The notes beneath the pieces were generated by a model. It was given only the letters and a program-made list of their open reading frames with translations, did not search any database and had not been told where the DNA came from. A DNA stretch of 64,000 bases from Phytophthora quininea (Eukaryota > Oomycota > Peronosporomycetes > Peronosporales > Peronosporaceae), in the NCBI GenBank assembly GCA_011947345.1, contig JAAVTG010000229.1, forward strand, positions 496,001 through 560,000, given 5' to 3'. Positions within the stretch are counted from its first letter, which is position 1. Every line of letters starts with the position of its first letter. This document shows, one piece after another, positions 1-10,190 of this stretch. The position numbers and the translations under genes are program-made.

Positions 1-615
1 TGGACGGTGAAAGCTGCTCTGCCGTCCATGAAGAAGGCGTCGGAGGCGATGCTCGTGACAGTGTCGTCCGTGATGGGGATGACGAGCAGCGCTGGACTGA
101 CCGACTACTGTGCCAGTAAAGCTGCCGTGAACGCCTTCCACGAAGCTCGTACGTATTGTGCTGCTACGGTCGTCATCACTACGTTTGTCAATAACTTGCT
201 GTGAGTTGTGTCCTCTGCAGTGCGGCTGGAGCTTTGGCGCGACGATATTACATCGATCCGAACGCTGTTGGTGTGCCCTGCTGCCGTCGACACGGGCATG
301 TTCGCCGGCGCTTTGACTGCTGATGACTGGGCTCTCAAGATCTCTCGGTTCTTCATCCCCATGCTACCTGAGTCCGATGTAGCAGACAAGATCTACCGCT
401 CCATTCGCAACGGTGACCAACTGCTGATCTCGTGCTTTTCAGGCTGGAGAGGTATTGCGCTTTCTTGGGCGCCGGCGCTTTCCAGAATTCTACCCGTATC
501 ATTGTACGATTTCGTGGTTCGCCTCGGCGGCGGCCTCAACGGCATGGACACGTTTGTCGGCAAGCCAAAGTCGACTACGAAATCCTCCATAAGCAGTCAC
601 GAAAAAGCTAATTGA
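1..615 (+). CDS. Short-chain dehydrogenase/reductase, SDR16C (retinol dehydrogenase)-like, 3' part
   Basis: The 5' end lies outside the window. The first exon (1-148) enters in frame with WTVKAALPSM, then VTVSSVMGM and the catalytic YCASK (Tyr-x-x-x-Lys), with the active-site Ser region just before it. This order and the spacing to FHEA..RLEL are typical of the SDR16C/RDH10-type NAD(P)-dependent oxidoreductases that interconvert alcohols and ketones or aldehydes on lipid substrates. A 72-bp intron (149-220, GTACGT..CTGCAG) joins the Leu codon. Exon 2 (221-615) carries the CPAAVDTGMF segment that normally follows the YxxxK helix and ends in a hydrophobic C-terminal stretch compatible with membrane association. 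The stop lies 42 bp from the convergent Nudix gene. The substrate is not deducible. Confidence 0.85.
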
Positions 616-657
616 TTCTCAGACAACTGCTACAAAAACCTTTCCCACTAGGCTTGC

Positions 658-1365
658 TTACTTGTTCTCGTTTTCGACAAATTTGAGGTACTTCTTAAAG
701 GCAAAAATGCCGTCCGGAGTGAACTCATCACGGCGACGGAGGATCTCGTCTGCAGTCATCTCGAGAACTTCGTCCACCTCCTCTTCCTGGAGTACGAGTG
801 GTCCGTCGAACGTGCAGTCGAAGAGTCCGCCCCAAACGCGACTGCGCTCGTCGCTGTAAAGAAGGAGGACAAGTAACGCAGCGGCACGCCCTTAACGCCC
901 ATCTCCTCCTCAGCTTCACGTTCAGCACTTTCATCCATGGGCTCGCCGTATTGAACGACGCCACCAGTCATCGGGTCCAGCATCCCTGGGCAGTAGTCCT
1001 TGATCATCGTACGACGTTGCACATAATACTTCTCACTAAATTTCAAAGGTGCTGTCAGAGTTATTAACGTAATTTTGGATGTAGTACGCCATTTACCGAG
1101 AGTTCTTGATGACGATGTAGGACGCGCGATGCGGGAGATTAAACGCACGCTAAAAATGCCATAGATGTTTTATTTTAGTGAATTTCGTAGAATCTGACAT
1201 ATTTGTGGCAGATCTCACCATGACGGCGCGGTCGGCCTTACCGACCACGTTGTTGTCCTCGTCCACGATGCAGACCTGGCGTCAGACATACACGGTGCAG
1301 TATTAGCGATACACGTAGCACGAGGGGGCAAGCGAGCGCACCTCTTCCTTGGCGCTCAACGACAT
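658..1365 (-). CDS. Nudix hydrolase (YfcD/IPP-isomerase-like fold), one apparent frameshift
   Basis: Four exons can be traced on the minus strand: 1365-1342, 1275-1219, 1149-1097 and 1035-658, each with GT..AG borders and compatible phases. The product starts MSLSAKEE and contains [19 protein letters not shown], a VQRRT strand and a complete Nudix box starting [23 protein letters not shown] (G-x5-E-x7-RE-x2-EE-x-G), which binds divalent metal for cleavage of nucleoside-diphosphate-linked substrates. After the LRYL segment the frame changes by one base near 857-875, in a TTCTTT run. The second frame continues sensibly ([40 protein letters not shown]) to a stop at 658. The shift is either a consensus error or a real lesion. 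The gene is convergent with the SDR gene. Confidence 0.8.
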
Positions 1366-1794
1366 TTTTGCTTTAAAAAAATGAGCAATTTGGCCAAATG
1401 TATCCATTTTGGATCAATCCCATTGTTTATTATTTCGATGTACAAACCTGTTGTGGGCGCTGGTGTGCGATGCCTGAACTGCGCGATTTTCAAGAAACAC
1501 TCAAGCGGATATACACGCGAAGCCAAAATCGTACTGCTAGTTGTTTGTCATTCTACCGTGCTGTCGATGCGCTTCCAGTTCGCGACGCTCTTCCCACATT
1601 GCTGGAGTCCGCCCAACGTTTTTGAAGGTCTCGCTAGCCCCGCTGTGACTGTGCTGCCGTTGGAACGTAATGCGCTGTCCACAAGAGAGCTCGAATCCAG
1701 ACAACCAAGCCAGCGAGCTATACCGAAACTATCGTGTTTACAAATGAAGTTGCACTCTGGCAAAACTGAACGGTACATGCACTTCTAGAGAGCT
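1366..1794. other. Intergenic stretch, no supported gene
   Basis: Lies between the start of the Nudix gene and the stop of the glucokinase gene. Short open frames occur on both strands, but none has a recognisable domain, and they overlap one another. It must contain the Nudix promoter. I see no repeat or RNA gene here. Confidence 0.5.
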
Positions 1795-2859
1795 TTACTT
1801 GCCCTGGTGCAGCAGCTGGTAGGCGTAGTAGTGCGCACCACGCTCGCCAAGCTCCTCCGTCAGCACCAGGTAGATTGGGCACGCACGAATGGCGGGGCTC
1901 ACACGACCCTTGTCGAACAGAGAGTTGAGGAAAATGTCCTTCTTGGTGAAGTAGTCCAGGTTCTTCGGCGCCAGACCGCCCGTGATGTAGAAGCCACCGC
2001 GCGGCAGGTACTTGAGCATCGCGTTGCCAGCCTCACGGCCGTACGCGCACACGAAGATCTCGAGCGTCTGGTTGCACAGCTCGTTCGTCTTGGCGTTCTC
2101 GCCGATCACCTTGCCCTGCTGCGTGTTGGCCTGCAGGAACTCCTCGTGCACCTTCGGGTCCACCTTCTCGGGGAACTTCTTGGCCAGGAACGAGTAGATC
2201 GTGGCCAGGCCGGGGCCGCTCACGATTCTCTCGACGGAGAAGCGCTTGCCGCAGCCCAGGTTCGCCTTGATCTCGTTGTAGAGCTCGATCTCAATCTCAT
2301 CCGCGGGGGCGAAGTCGGTGTGGCCGCCCTCGCAGGCAAAGCACGAGTACTGGCCGTCGGTGCCGGGGGTCAGGAAGCATTCACCGAGGCCGGTGCCGGC
2401 ACCGATGGTAGCCATGGGAGCCGTCTCGTCCTTGGGGGCGTCGTTGAGCACGATGTACTCGTGCGGACGCAGCGTCAGCAGACCGTAACCCATGGCAGCG
2501 AAGTCGTTGATGAGCTTGACGCTCTTGATGCCCAGCTCCTTCTCGAGGTTGGCGCCGTCGATCTTCCAGCCGAACTCAACGTTGGTGAAGTCCACCGTGT
2601 TGTTGAGGATGGGGCCGGCGCAGGCCAGCACGCAGGCCTCGGGCACGTGGTCGGTGAGGCGGGCCTCGTTCATGAACAGGTGGCATACCTCGTTGAAGCT
2701 CGAGTGCTCCTCGTTCAGGTACTTCTTGGCGAAAACGGCCTCACCAGGAGCGATGTTGCCCTTGAGCTGCGTGGCGCCGTTGGGGATGCGCCAGAGCGAG
2801 AGGCGTGTGTTGGTGCCGCCGCAGTCGCCCGAGATGATGAGGGAGAAGTCGTCCGACAT
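1795..2859 (-). CDS. Glucokinase (bacterial-type, ROK/Glk fold)
   Basis: 354 aa, intronless. It phosphorylates glucose with ATP to glucose-6-phosphate, the entry step of glycolysis, in the cytosol. The N-terminus at residues 11-20 is the ATP-binding phosphate-1 loop GDCGGTNTRL. Further landmarks are LINDFAAMGYG (sugar-binding Asp), a second glycine-rich loop ATIGAGTGLGE, and CEGGHTDFAP. A C-terminal GGFYITGGLAPKN segment carries the adenosine-site glycines. The length matches bacterial-type Glk proteins (about 320-350 aa), the type oomycetes use instead of animal/fungal hexokinase. An in-frame upstream ATG at 3087 is rejected because the preceding residues are low-complexity and a good oomycete initiator lies at 2903-2916, between the two ATGs. 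Confidence 0.95.
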   Translation of the reverse strand: MSDDFSLIISGDCGGTNTRLSLWRIPNGATQLKGNIAPGEAVFAKKYLNEEHSSFNEVCHLFMNEARLTDHVPEACVLACAGPILNNTVDFTNVEFGWKIDGANLEKELGIKSVKLINDFAAMGYGLLTLRPHEYIVLNDAPKDETAPMATIGAGTGLGECFLTPGTDGQYSCFACEGGHTDFAPADEIEIELYNEIKANLGCGKRFSVERIVSGPGLATIYSFLAKKFPEKVDPKVHEEFLQANTQQGKVIGENAKTNELCNQTLEIFVCAYGREAGNAMLKYLPRGGFYITGGLAPKNLDYFTKKDIFLNSLFDKGRVSPAIRACPIYLVLTEELGERGAHYYAYQLLHQGK

Positions 2860-2902
2860 GGTGGAGAGGGAGGGGGTTGCTTGGGCTTGGTGCTTGGAGC
2901 GC

Positions 2903-2916
2903 GGATTAGAAAGTGA
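2903..2916 (-). promoter_or_regulatory. Oomycete initiator (Inr)-like element of the glucokinase gene
   Basis: Minus strand reads TCACTTTCTAATCC, matching 13 of 14 positions of the oomycete core promoter consensus YCAYTYYNWNWTTY. It lies about 45-57 bp 5' of the chosen ATG, a normal distance for transcription start in oomycetes. It supports the start at 2859. Confidence 0.55.
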
Positions 2917-4502
2917 GCGGTTGTCATTGACACCGGCCGGATCCGCAACGGCTCCAACATGGCAGCCTTTTGGCGGGATTTTTCTACTCTGTTGAAGTAT
3001 AGCGACACTTGGTTTTTCTATACCGGTGTTTCTGAACTTGAGCAAATCGTTTTCGAATGGTCGCCCGAGATTCGAATTGTTTATCAAGGTTTTTGTATGC
3101 TTTTGTCAACAGAAAAATGCTCCGATCTGTTACCGTTCTCTGTAGTTGGAGTTTGTATACCACGGCAGTTCACTATGGTTCTGAAGATGGTCGTCATGTG
3201 TTACCGCCGTTAACACGGGCATCGCTTGCTCCACCGCCGTTGCGCAGCGAGCTGCTCTGCTCGGCCAGCCCCGTCCTGTCGATATCGTTGCTGATGGGGC
3301 GGACTATCACGGCAGGCCGCCGGTATGGAGCTCCTCCAAAAACGCGGCCAAAGCCGTGTCAGGCGCTTGATTCCTTGCTGCTTGGAGCCTGGCTTCAACT
3401 TGTGCATAGCCTTCACTGCCAAGCTGCCACGTCAGTCGGCCGTCGTCGGGTTCCCAGGAAAGGGAGACACATCTGGAGCAGCTCAAGACGGTTCTGCAGC
3501 GGCCCCGACGCGAATTGGAGGTCGTGGGCGCCAACGCTGCTCCAAGAGGCATTCCACGTGCAGCTGGCCATTTCATGAGCTTCCAAATGTTTCTGCTATC
3601 GTTCCTAACGTTTCCTAACTGGGAATTTGCTGCAAGAAGCGGATGCTTGGCAAGGAGCGGTGGGAACGAACACAAGTCCTGCTGGGTTTGAAGCACCTGA
3701 GGGAGAATAGCTATGGAAATCGAACATAAAACAAAGCGGAAATTCTTCATACGCAAGCGAATCACATGACAATCAACACTAAGCCCAACTCGATGCCAGC
3801 GGTTTAAATAAGGCCCGCGTGCGGAGCACAAACTCTGGACCAAGCATGACTTGGATAACAAGCTGGTACCGGTAACTTTCAACTTTGTGTCAGCGACTCT
3901 CACGTAATTACATTGCACCCGCAGTTTCTTGATAACAGACGCCAAAAAACAAAGCGCCGCAGCAACTAGTTGTACTTGGCAATGAAGCTCGGAAAATCTT
4001 GGTTAAACTAGCTCTCGCAAAGCTTGTAGACTAGCACTATGTACATAAGGCAGTAACCGCAGTTGCTTGTATCGTATTCGTGCTTGTATAAGCTGCCAGA
4101 GTGGAGGCGGGAGCAAGTTTTGGCCAGGCGATAGCTATGATGGAGTCACAAGCAAAGATGTCGAAACAATCCCAATTTGAGTTATTATCTATCCAAACAA
4201 CAACTCGACCTCGACGAGGAGACTATCTAGGCTGAATCGCGACAGCGCATGAAGTGAGAGCATCCGCGCGTGTAGGAGTTAGCCGCAGTAGGTCGATATC
4301 CTTGCAGTGTCCTGGTCAGGGCTCTCGAAAAATGCATTGCGCTCACAATAATTGCAGTTATTGTACGGAAATAATTTATTACAGGCACTGCACTTACTGC
4401 GTACATAATGTACTGTAGCCCACACCATCGGTCTTTCTGCATTCTGAACCAACCAGCAGAACGAATGGTTGCAGTGCTCGTTCTGCGCGAGGAAGCGCTC
4501 TT
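2917..4502. other. Region without a supported gene (GC-rich block at 3.2-3.6 kb)
   Basis: At 3210-3610 the DNA is GC-rich and open on both strands in several frames for 70-170 codons. None of the readings shows a domain I recognise and they are mutually exclusive, so I call no gene. The remainder is AT-richer with short, unconvincing frames. The glucokinase 5' flank is at the left edge. Confidence 0.4.
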
Positions 4503-6447
4503 TTGCCTCACTCCACTGAGTTCATTTCCTTTCTCGCCATGTTCACCAACCACCAGGTCTCCAACTTTTTAAGTCCGTCATGGACGAGCAGGACGAGCCC
4601 ATCATCGGCTTCTACCGGTGCCGCTGCTCCACCGTGCGGCAGCAGGCCCCAAAGACCAAGCACAGCAACCTCATCCAGGATGTAAGGAAGCAGTACCCGA
4701 ACTTCGAAGAGCTCATGCGCTCGGCCACAACCGCGGAGTCGGGAACGCCTGCACCATGGGTGCGTCAGCGCAGTCTCAATCTCTTTGGTTGGCTGCAGTG
4801 GACAATCATGTCCAACCTGCCTCTGCACGTCTGTGAAAGCGCCGAGACGCACCGGTACGCAGCACTAATTCAAGCTCTTGTCTTTATTTTATCTAACACG
4901 TTAACGTGAGTGCAGGCACACTAATCTAGATCCGATTGGCCAAGAGCAGCTCGTCACCGGCATGGAGCGCGTGGTGTTGGCTGTCGAGGCCGCCATCGCC
5001 GAGGAGATTCCCAAAACGTATGGCCTGGCCATCGATGGCTGGTCTAACCGCTCCGAGCACTTTCTCGCGGTCTTTGGGTACTATGGAATAAACGGTGCGC
5101 GTCGACAACCGCTCTTGGCCATGAACCCGCTCGTCAACAGCCTGGGCGGCGACCACTCGGCTGCCAGCCATGGCAACTTTCTCCGAGCCATGCTAGCACG
5201 GGATTACAACAAGAACCTTGACGACTGCTTGTTCGTCGTCGGGGACAACTGCTCGGTGAACAAGCAACTGGCGACGGAGCTTGGTGTGCCGTTAGTGGGT
5301 TGTGCCAGCCACCTACTTAACCTCGGGGTGCAGGCGATGCTAGGTGAGTACTCACGGGAGCTTACGCAGGTCAAGGAGCTGATGATCAAGCTGAAGACGC
5401 TGAATCTGTCCGCGCAATTTCGGTAAGCCATTTTGACCAATCACTATCGTTCTGAGATGATATTTTGACCAATCGTATGTTTGCAACTGTATGGGCAGCT
5501 TCAAGACCCGACTGCGTTCGGTCCTGAGCCAAGATACCCGCTGGGGTCGAGTTTTGCGATGGTGCTCCGGTACTTGGAGCTTCTCGAGCTCATTAAGGAT
5601 ATCGACGAGCTGCTGCCGGCACCTGCTGCCAACAGGTGTCTCCGCTCCTCCATGAAGATCTCAAGAAGATCGAGTCGGTGAGCTACGAGCTCCAGTCCAA
5701 CGCTGTCACGCTGCTGGACGCGCGCGTGTACTTCGACGCGCTCATCGATTTCCGCTCCGACTTCAAACAATACCTCAGTACATCTCTGATTTTCGTGTTT
5801 GTGTTCGTATTGTACTGTAGTCCTAACAATGGGTTTAGTATGTAGGTTCACGCGCCTCTATCGTGCACTCCCCCATTTCGAAGCAGCTTGCTCGAAGGTC
5901 ATCGGAGGGAGGATCGACGACCTCACCCGAGCCGAGAAGGCGTCGGTCGCGTCATTTGCGGTGCGGTCGTCAGCAGCGACGTCGGAAGCGACAATGGCGG
6001 TGGCTAGGGCAGGACCAGCAAAGCCATCGTCATTCGTCGAGGGGATTAAGAAGAAGTGTGGAACGGAGCAGTTCGCGACGACCTACGAGTTGCTGGTGTT
6101 GGAAAGTGGTAGTCGACGAGGGATCTGCGGGCACCGGGCAGCTGTGTTAGCGGTATGTAAAGTCTAGGACAGGGCAGGACTCGGCGTGCGCCCGAGACTC
6201 TAAATCTCGCTTTCTCTTTTGCTTTCTGGAACTCTGAGTGTAGCAGGAACCCGCCAACAACGGAGGGTTTCAACAGCTGGGGTCGATTCCCCCAACATCG
6301 AACGTCGTCGATCGACTATTTAGCGTGGCTAAGGCCACGCTGGGCACGCAGCGCCAGTCGCTGCAGCCGTTTACCCTAGAAATGATCTTGTTTTTGCGTG
6401 CTAACAGGACCTATTGGGATGCGACAGTCGTGAATGCTTGCACGTAA
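4503..6447 (+). pseudogene. hAT-type transposase (or domesticated derivative), broken
   Basis: A coherent protein can be followed through three candidate introns and several 1-base frame changes. 4580-4854: MDEQDEPIIGFYRCRCSTV..SNLIQDV..YPNFEEL, a BED-finger-like N-terminus. 4916-5424: core with LAIDGWSNRSEHFLAVFGYY, FVVGDNCSVNKQLA and GCASHLLNLGVQAML, the catalytic-core motifs of oomycete hAT-like proteins. 5487-5780: DTRWG..FAMVLRYLELL and IESVSYELQSNAVTLLDARVYF. 5870-6150: FEAACSKVIGGRIDDLTRAEKAS. 6280-6447: IPPTSNVVDRLFSVAK, the C-terminal dimerisation (SSxxERxFS-like) region, ending in a stop at 6445-6447. Frame losses fall in GGG, CCCCC and similar runs. I see no terminal repeats or target duplication, so it may be an old insertion or a host-derived gene. 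Confidence 0.75.
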
Positions 6448-6485
6448 GACTGTAATGGAACCTCAGCGTCTTGCATTGCAATAAT

Positions 6486-6652
6486 TTATTGTGGATGTTT
6501 TAGTGTTGGCGTACGAAATTTACTTCGCTGCGATAGGAGAGCTGATGGCAAATGCGATAATCGGGAGCCCTGGTCCTGGTGCCGGTCTCTTAAGCACCCA
6601 CTTGGGCGATTGCACACACTGCGAGTAGGAGTAGAGCTTGGGGAATCTTCAT
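6486..6652 (-). CDS. Possible small secreted peptide, frame interrupted
   Basis: An ATG at 6652 on the minus strand opens MKIPQALLLLAVCAIAQVGA and then stops (6590). The 20 residues form a textbook signal peptide: a Lys, a Leu/Ala-rich core and small residues at -3/-1. If one G is missing from the GGG just before the stop, the frame runs on for about 40 residues (CLRDRHQDQGSRLSHL onward) to a stop at 6486, giving a roughly 60-aa secreted peptide. No cysteine pattern or RxLR motif is convincing. It could be chance. Confidence 0.2.
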
Positions 6653-6917
6653 GGTCTCTCCTGGGTTTGCTGGTTTGAAGGCTTGGCCACCCGGAGGAGA
6701 ATTGAAGAATGTCTGTCGTGCCTGCAGCAAGCTGGTAGAGTCGGCGGAGACTCAAGAAGACTATTTGATACAAATGATCTGGGCCCGACTTGGGGTTCAG
6801 TTGTGCTTGATCTCCAGTCAACACAGATGTCGTTATCGTCAAGACGTTGTCCGAAGTGTCCTCGACATACCCGATCTTTAATTAAGAGAAGGTTGATCGG
6901 GGTCGTGTAGCACGACT

Positions 6918-7275
6918 TGTTTGTTTGTCTCGGTTGACTCAACCAGACCGAAAAACGGCATTTTTCAGGGTAGTCCGAAAACTAAATTCTCCAGTTTTGT
7001 AAATTAGCTCACAATATTTTTATACCATTAAATTGGCGTTTTTCTAAGAGAAGTGGGGGTAGTGGCATGATCGGATCTGTTTTGGTTATTGAATTATCGT
7101 AGGTCAAACATGGCATTCCGAGCAAAATGGCTTCGACTTTTCTATAGGCAAAATAAAAATTTCGTTCGATTGGAATTATTTTCGCATGACGTTGTTGTTC
7201 TTGGGGTTCCTTCACCGTATGTAGTTGTCGTAGCATAATAATAATAGTTTCTGAACATATAACATGTAAAAAATA
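6918..7275 (-). mobile_element. Degenerate terminus of the TTAA-flanked element family (fourth copy, partial)
   Basis: Matches, base after base with scattered differences, the end of the three full TTAA elements that carries the GACTCAACCAGACC..AAAAACGGCATTTTT terminal repeat and the following 330 bp, including the open frame around GMPCLTYDNSITKTDP. Its outermost 20 bp have decayed, and no clean TTAA remains. Homology ends abruptly near 7275. From there the DNA runs toward a piggyBac-like transposase relic read toward this terminus, so this looks like the 3' end of a once larger element rather than another MITE. Confidence 0.75.
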
Positions 7276-7599
7276 CTCATCCGTTTTGATTTTGATTGGC
7301 TCAAGAATTGAAGGCAATGCATTGCCAAGCTCCGCCAGGGACAAGCGTCTTCAGTTGAGTATGCATATACTTAATTGCAGTGCTGTTAGTGTCAGATAAC
7401 TGAGAGGGGGAGGGGTTGTCACCGCTTGAGGTTTTCCCTCCTCAATCCCAAACATTCTCCGTGGGCAACACTCGTGTCTTCTGCGTTCTTCTACTAGGTA
7501 CTGTTCTTGAGCTGGTACTCGCTCGGTTGTCTACTGCCCGTGCGTCACCAGGTTATGAGCCCAAGAGCCCTTCGTTTGTAGACGTCCGAGACCAAGAGC

Positions 7600-8810
7600 A
7601 ATTTGTGTGAAGATGTCTACGCCAAGTCGTCTTGTCTTCATTGATCGACACCATCGGAGACGAATTTTAGCCTCTTGTGAACGTCTCTTGCAAAGTTTCC
7701 AGTACAGACCTCACTTTCCATGCGCGATCATAGCATCAGCGTTGTTGGTGAAATGCAAATTCTGCATAATGCGGTCGAATCGCGCCTTCCTATCAAATTG
7801 ACCGAACGTGCGTTGTGGCACAGCACCCATAGCCGACGTCGACTAATGCTGAGCGAACTTTTGTTTGTAACAGCACAACAAATCTGACAACCAGTAACCC
7901 AATGCAGAGCAATATATCCTTGGGCTGAATTTTTGTGGGTCGCTGTTTCTCTTAGCAGCACGTCTTCTCTTGTTCCTTCGCCCCATCGATCTCACTGTCT
8001 ACCCACACGCTCGTTTAAATGCTGGTGATAGTATCGATTACTTTCTGTAGCAATGCGTCGCCACAGGCGAGGAGGCATAACGAGAAAATACAAGCACAGC
8101 GGGCAGCTCAAGCAATTTAGGCATCTGCCCGTAGCTTCTTGGATAAAGGTCAGGATAAGCATCTGTCCGGTCTGGTTGCATTGAGAGTTCAGGGCAGATA
8201 ATACAACATTAGATGGCAGTTCGTGAAGTATATACAACACCAATACAATTAAGAGCCTTACCGAAGTTCCACCCATCCACACGCATTTTATAGTCCACCA
8301 TCGTTCAGTGCAGCATCTCCAGTTCCTCTCTTACCAGAGAGTTCCAGTTCTCTCTCGTCGCAGTCCAGTCCCGCGAAAGTTTTGCCTTAGCTGCAGCAAG
8401 ACGCTCTCGATGAGCTGCTTCCTGGCGCGTTTCTCCTCATGCTGAAATAAGACGTCGCCATTCAAGTCTTCGTCGCTATCTCCTGATGCGTCGAACTCAA
8501 CCTGTCATCTCGTCTGCAGAGGTCGGTACTCGCTCTGCAGAATCTCCTCCATAGTCGCAACCGACACGACCACTTCTGTCTCTGTATACCAATCGTCCAA
8601 ATCGGCATCACCTTCCACATCTGAGGTCAATGTAGAAGTGTCTGGAGGGAGAAGTAAGTGAACTTCATTGTTAGTAGGCGTCCTGGTATCTCCTGTCTTA
8701 ATTGTAGCGCCCTGTGTATCATACATATTATGTTCGAAGTTATACGAAGTGAAAAACTTTAATTGTTGCCGCGTGACCGATGTAACGTCATCGCTTAGTG
8801 TGGTCCACAT
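7600..8810 (-). pseudogene. piggyBac-like (DDE_Tnp_1_7) transposase relic, N-terminal half
   Basis: Read on the minus strand with several frame changes. 8810-8505 is an acidic N-terminal frame. 8500-8290 reads EFDASGDSDEDLNGDVL, then HEEKRARK. 8090-7992 reads PPRLWRRIATESNRYYHQHL, and 7950-7890 DPQKIQPKDILLCIGLLVVR. 7790-7745 reads FDRIMQNLHFTNNAD, and 7735-7670 YDRAWKVRSVLETLQETFTRG. The order LW..IA.ESN.Y, then P.(E/D)IL..GLL..R, then F..I...LHFTNN, then (D)RAWK.R..L..LQ..F is diagnostic of piggyBac-type transposases. The segment after it, where the first catalytic Asp would lie, reads SINEDK, and the C-terminal half with later catalytic Asps and the Cys-rich domain is not recognisable. It is inactive. 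Confidence 0.7.
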
Positions 8811-9224
8811 AATTGATCTAATCTATTGATCAATGTATCCCACACAAGTAATCTATGTGTTGTACACGAAATACCAGCCGAATAAAAGGGATGACTGTGT
8901 TAGATGCTTTTAGTATCTATCACCCACGAAGTACGTCATGTCCACTGCAAAGAAGCCGATGATCTTAGAACGAAGGGGTTTGACATAACCTGTTGATGTC
9001 CGCTGTTCTAATCATTCATAATTGCAAAGAGGATGAAGAGAAAAAGTATGACCATGGAGTACGGGTTTTGATCAAATATGTTAGTCCGGTAATGAAGCCA
9101 TAAGCGCGTCCGATAAATCATTTATATCGGTGTCTAGTTAAGGAGTAGCGCCGCTGACCGACGAAGCGTTAAGTTTTCCAGCTTGCAGTTCGTTGAGTCC
9201 CGTTCTCGCTGAACGACGACTACA
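8811..9224. other. No recognisable feature
   Basis: AT-rich, no open frame of note. If the piggyBac-like relic had a 5' terminus of the TTAA family it should lie here. I searched by eye for the GTCTGGTTGAGTCAG / CCTTGTTAA end and did not find it. Confidence 0.5.
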
Positions 9225-10190
9225 TTAATTGTCACCAGCTTTGATCTCAACCAACATTAGCGTCCTCGCCGCCTGTGCGATCACCGCCACCACCGTCGCT
9301 GGGTCCGGAGTCGAGTGAATGACCGAGATCTGCAAACCCAGACCCAGAATATTATTCGGCTCGTTGGTGTATGCACCGAGGGTGTCGGCGGCGGAGCCTG
9401 ACGCGACACCGGTGGTCATACGGCCGACGGCGAGAGGTCGCACGTTCGACACCGCGGTCTGGATGACAGCGTCTACCACCATTTGAAGAACAAAGCCTCT
9501 TGCGGCCACACAGGTTGCTGACGTGGCTGCAGCATACACTGCTGATCATGCTGAAGATCCAGGCAAACGTCCACTCGAGCTTGGAAATGCCTTCACGATG
9601 AGTTCTCGAGTGATGAGAGAGAGAGTCTTTGTCACCAATAAAATCGACGATTTGATCCTCGAGTACCTCTCATACTTAGAAAATGCCCACGAAATGGGCC
9701 AAGAAAATTGGTCATTTCTCGTCGTCAAGGAACTGTCGAAAGACAATCGAAGAACGAGAAGGTTTGCTCCCGTCGTCTCTCTCGGGAGCAGTAACAACAA
9801 AACGGGCGCGTTTCCCTCATCCATGTCGTAGAAATGGGCCAGGTTGAATTGCGAGCCGCAGGAAACTCCCAAGCAGCAGATGACGGTATGAGAGCGCTGC
9901 TTCGTGGTGAACATTGACCTCCAAGTGGAACTACTCCCCACCGCTCAGTAAAGAGGTACGCATGAGATTGCTGAACGGCAGGGAAACGACGTACTTGGCT
10001 TCCAAAACCTCCTCTCCAATGAAGCTCGACACTCTCAGTTCACAGACGCCAGAACATACCACCGCTGGTACCAAACAATTGTCCCACGATCCATGCGCTT
10101 TTGGCCATTCCACACACACTCTCAGCCACCACGCGGGCTTTCATAGCTCAATCGGCCTTTCCAAATACACAGTAGTCTCCACTTGATCAT
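9225..10190 (-). pseudogene. Decayed coding region of an unidentified protein family
   Basis: Successive minus-strand frames give protein-like text in a consistent order: HGSWDNCLVPAVVCSG and VSSFIGEEVLEAKYVVSLPF (10119-9931), a bridge with EVNVHHEAALSYRHLLL (9930-9870), NLAHFYDMDEGNAPVLLLLL and FSWPISWAFSKYERY (9860-9640), and a smoother C-terminal frame (9539-9225) with VVDAVIQTAVSNVRPLAVGR. The pieces sit in different frames separated by single-base changes and stops. I do not recognise the family. The Trp/Tyr-rich conserved-looking blocks argue against chance. It could be a host gene relic or part of a transposon. Confidence 0.35.

Noticed and set aside
1807..2916. A 369-codon open frame on the plus strand
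   Set aside because: It is the antisense of the glucokinase gene, low in sequence complexity (Val/Leu/Gly/Ala/Glu-rich), and arises from the GC3 bias of the real gene.
3210..3945. Open frames of 70-212 codons on both strands in a GC-rich block
   Set aside because: Several mutually exclusive readings, none with a recognisable domain, start context or intron structure.
6486..6600. An RxLR-type effector motif near LRDRHQDQ
   Set aside because: No R-x-L-R string and no downstream EER. The match is superficial.
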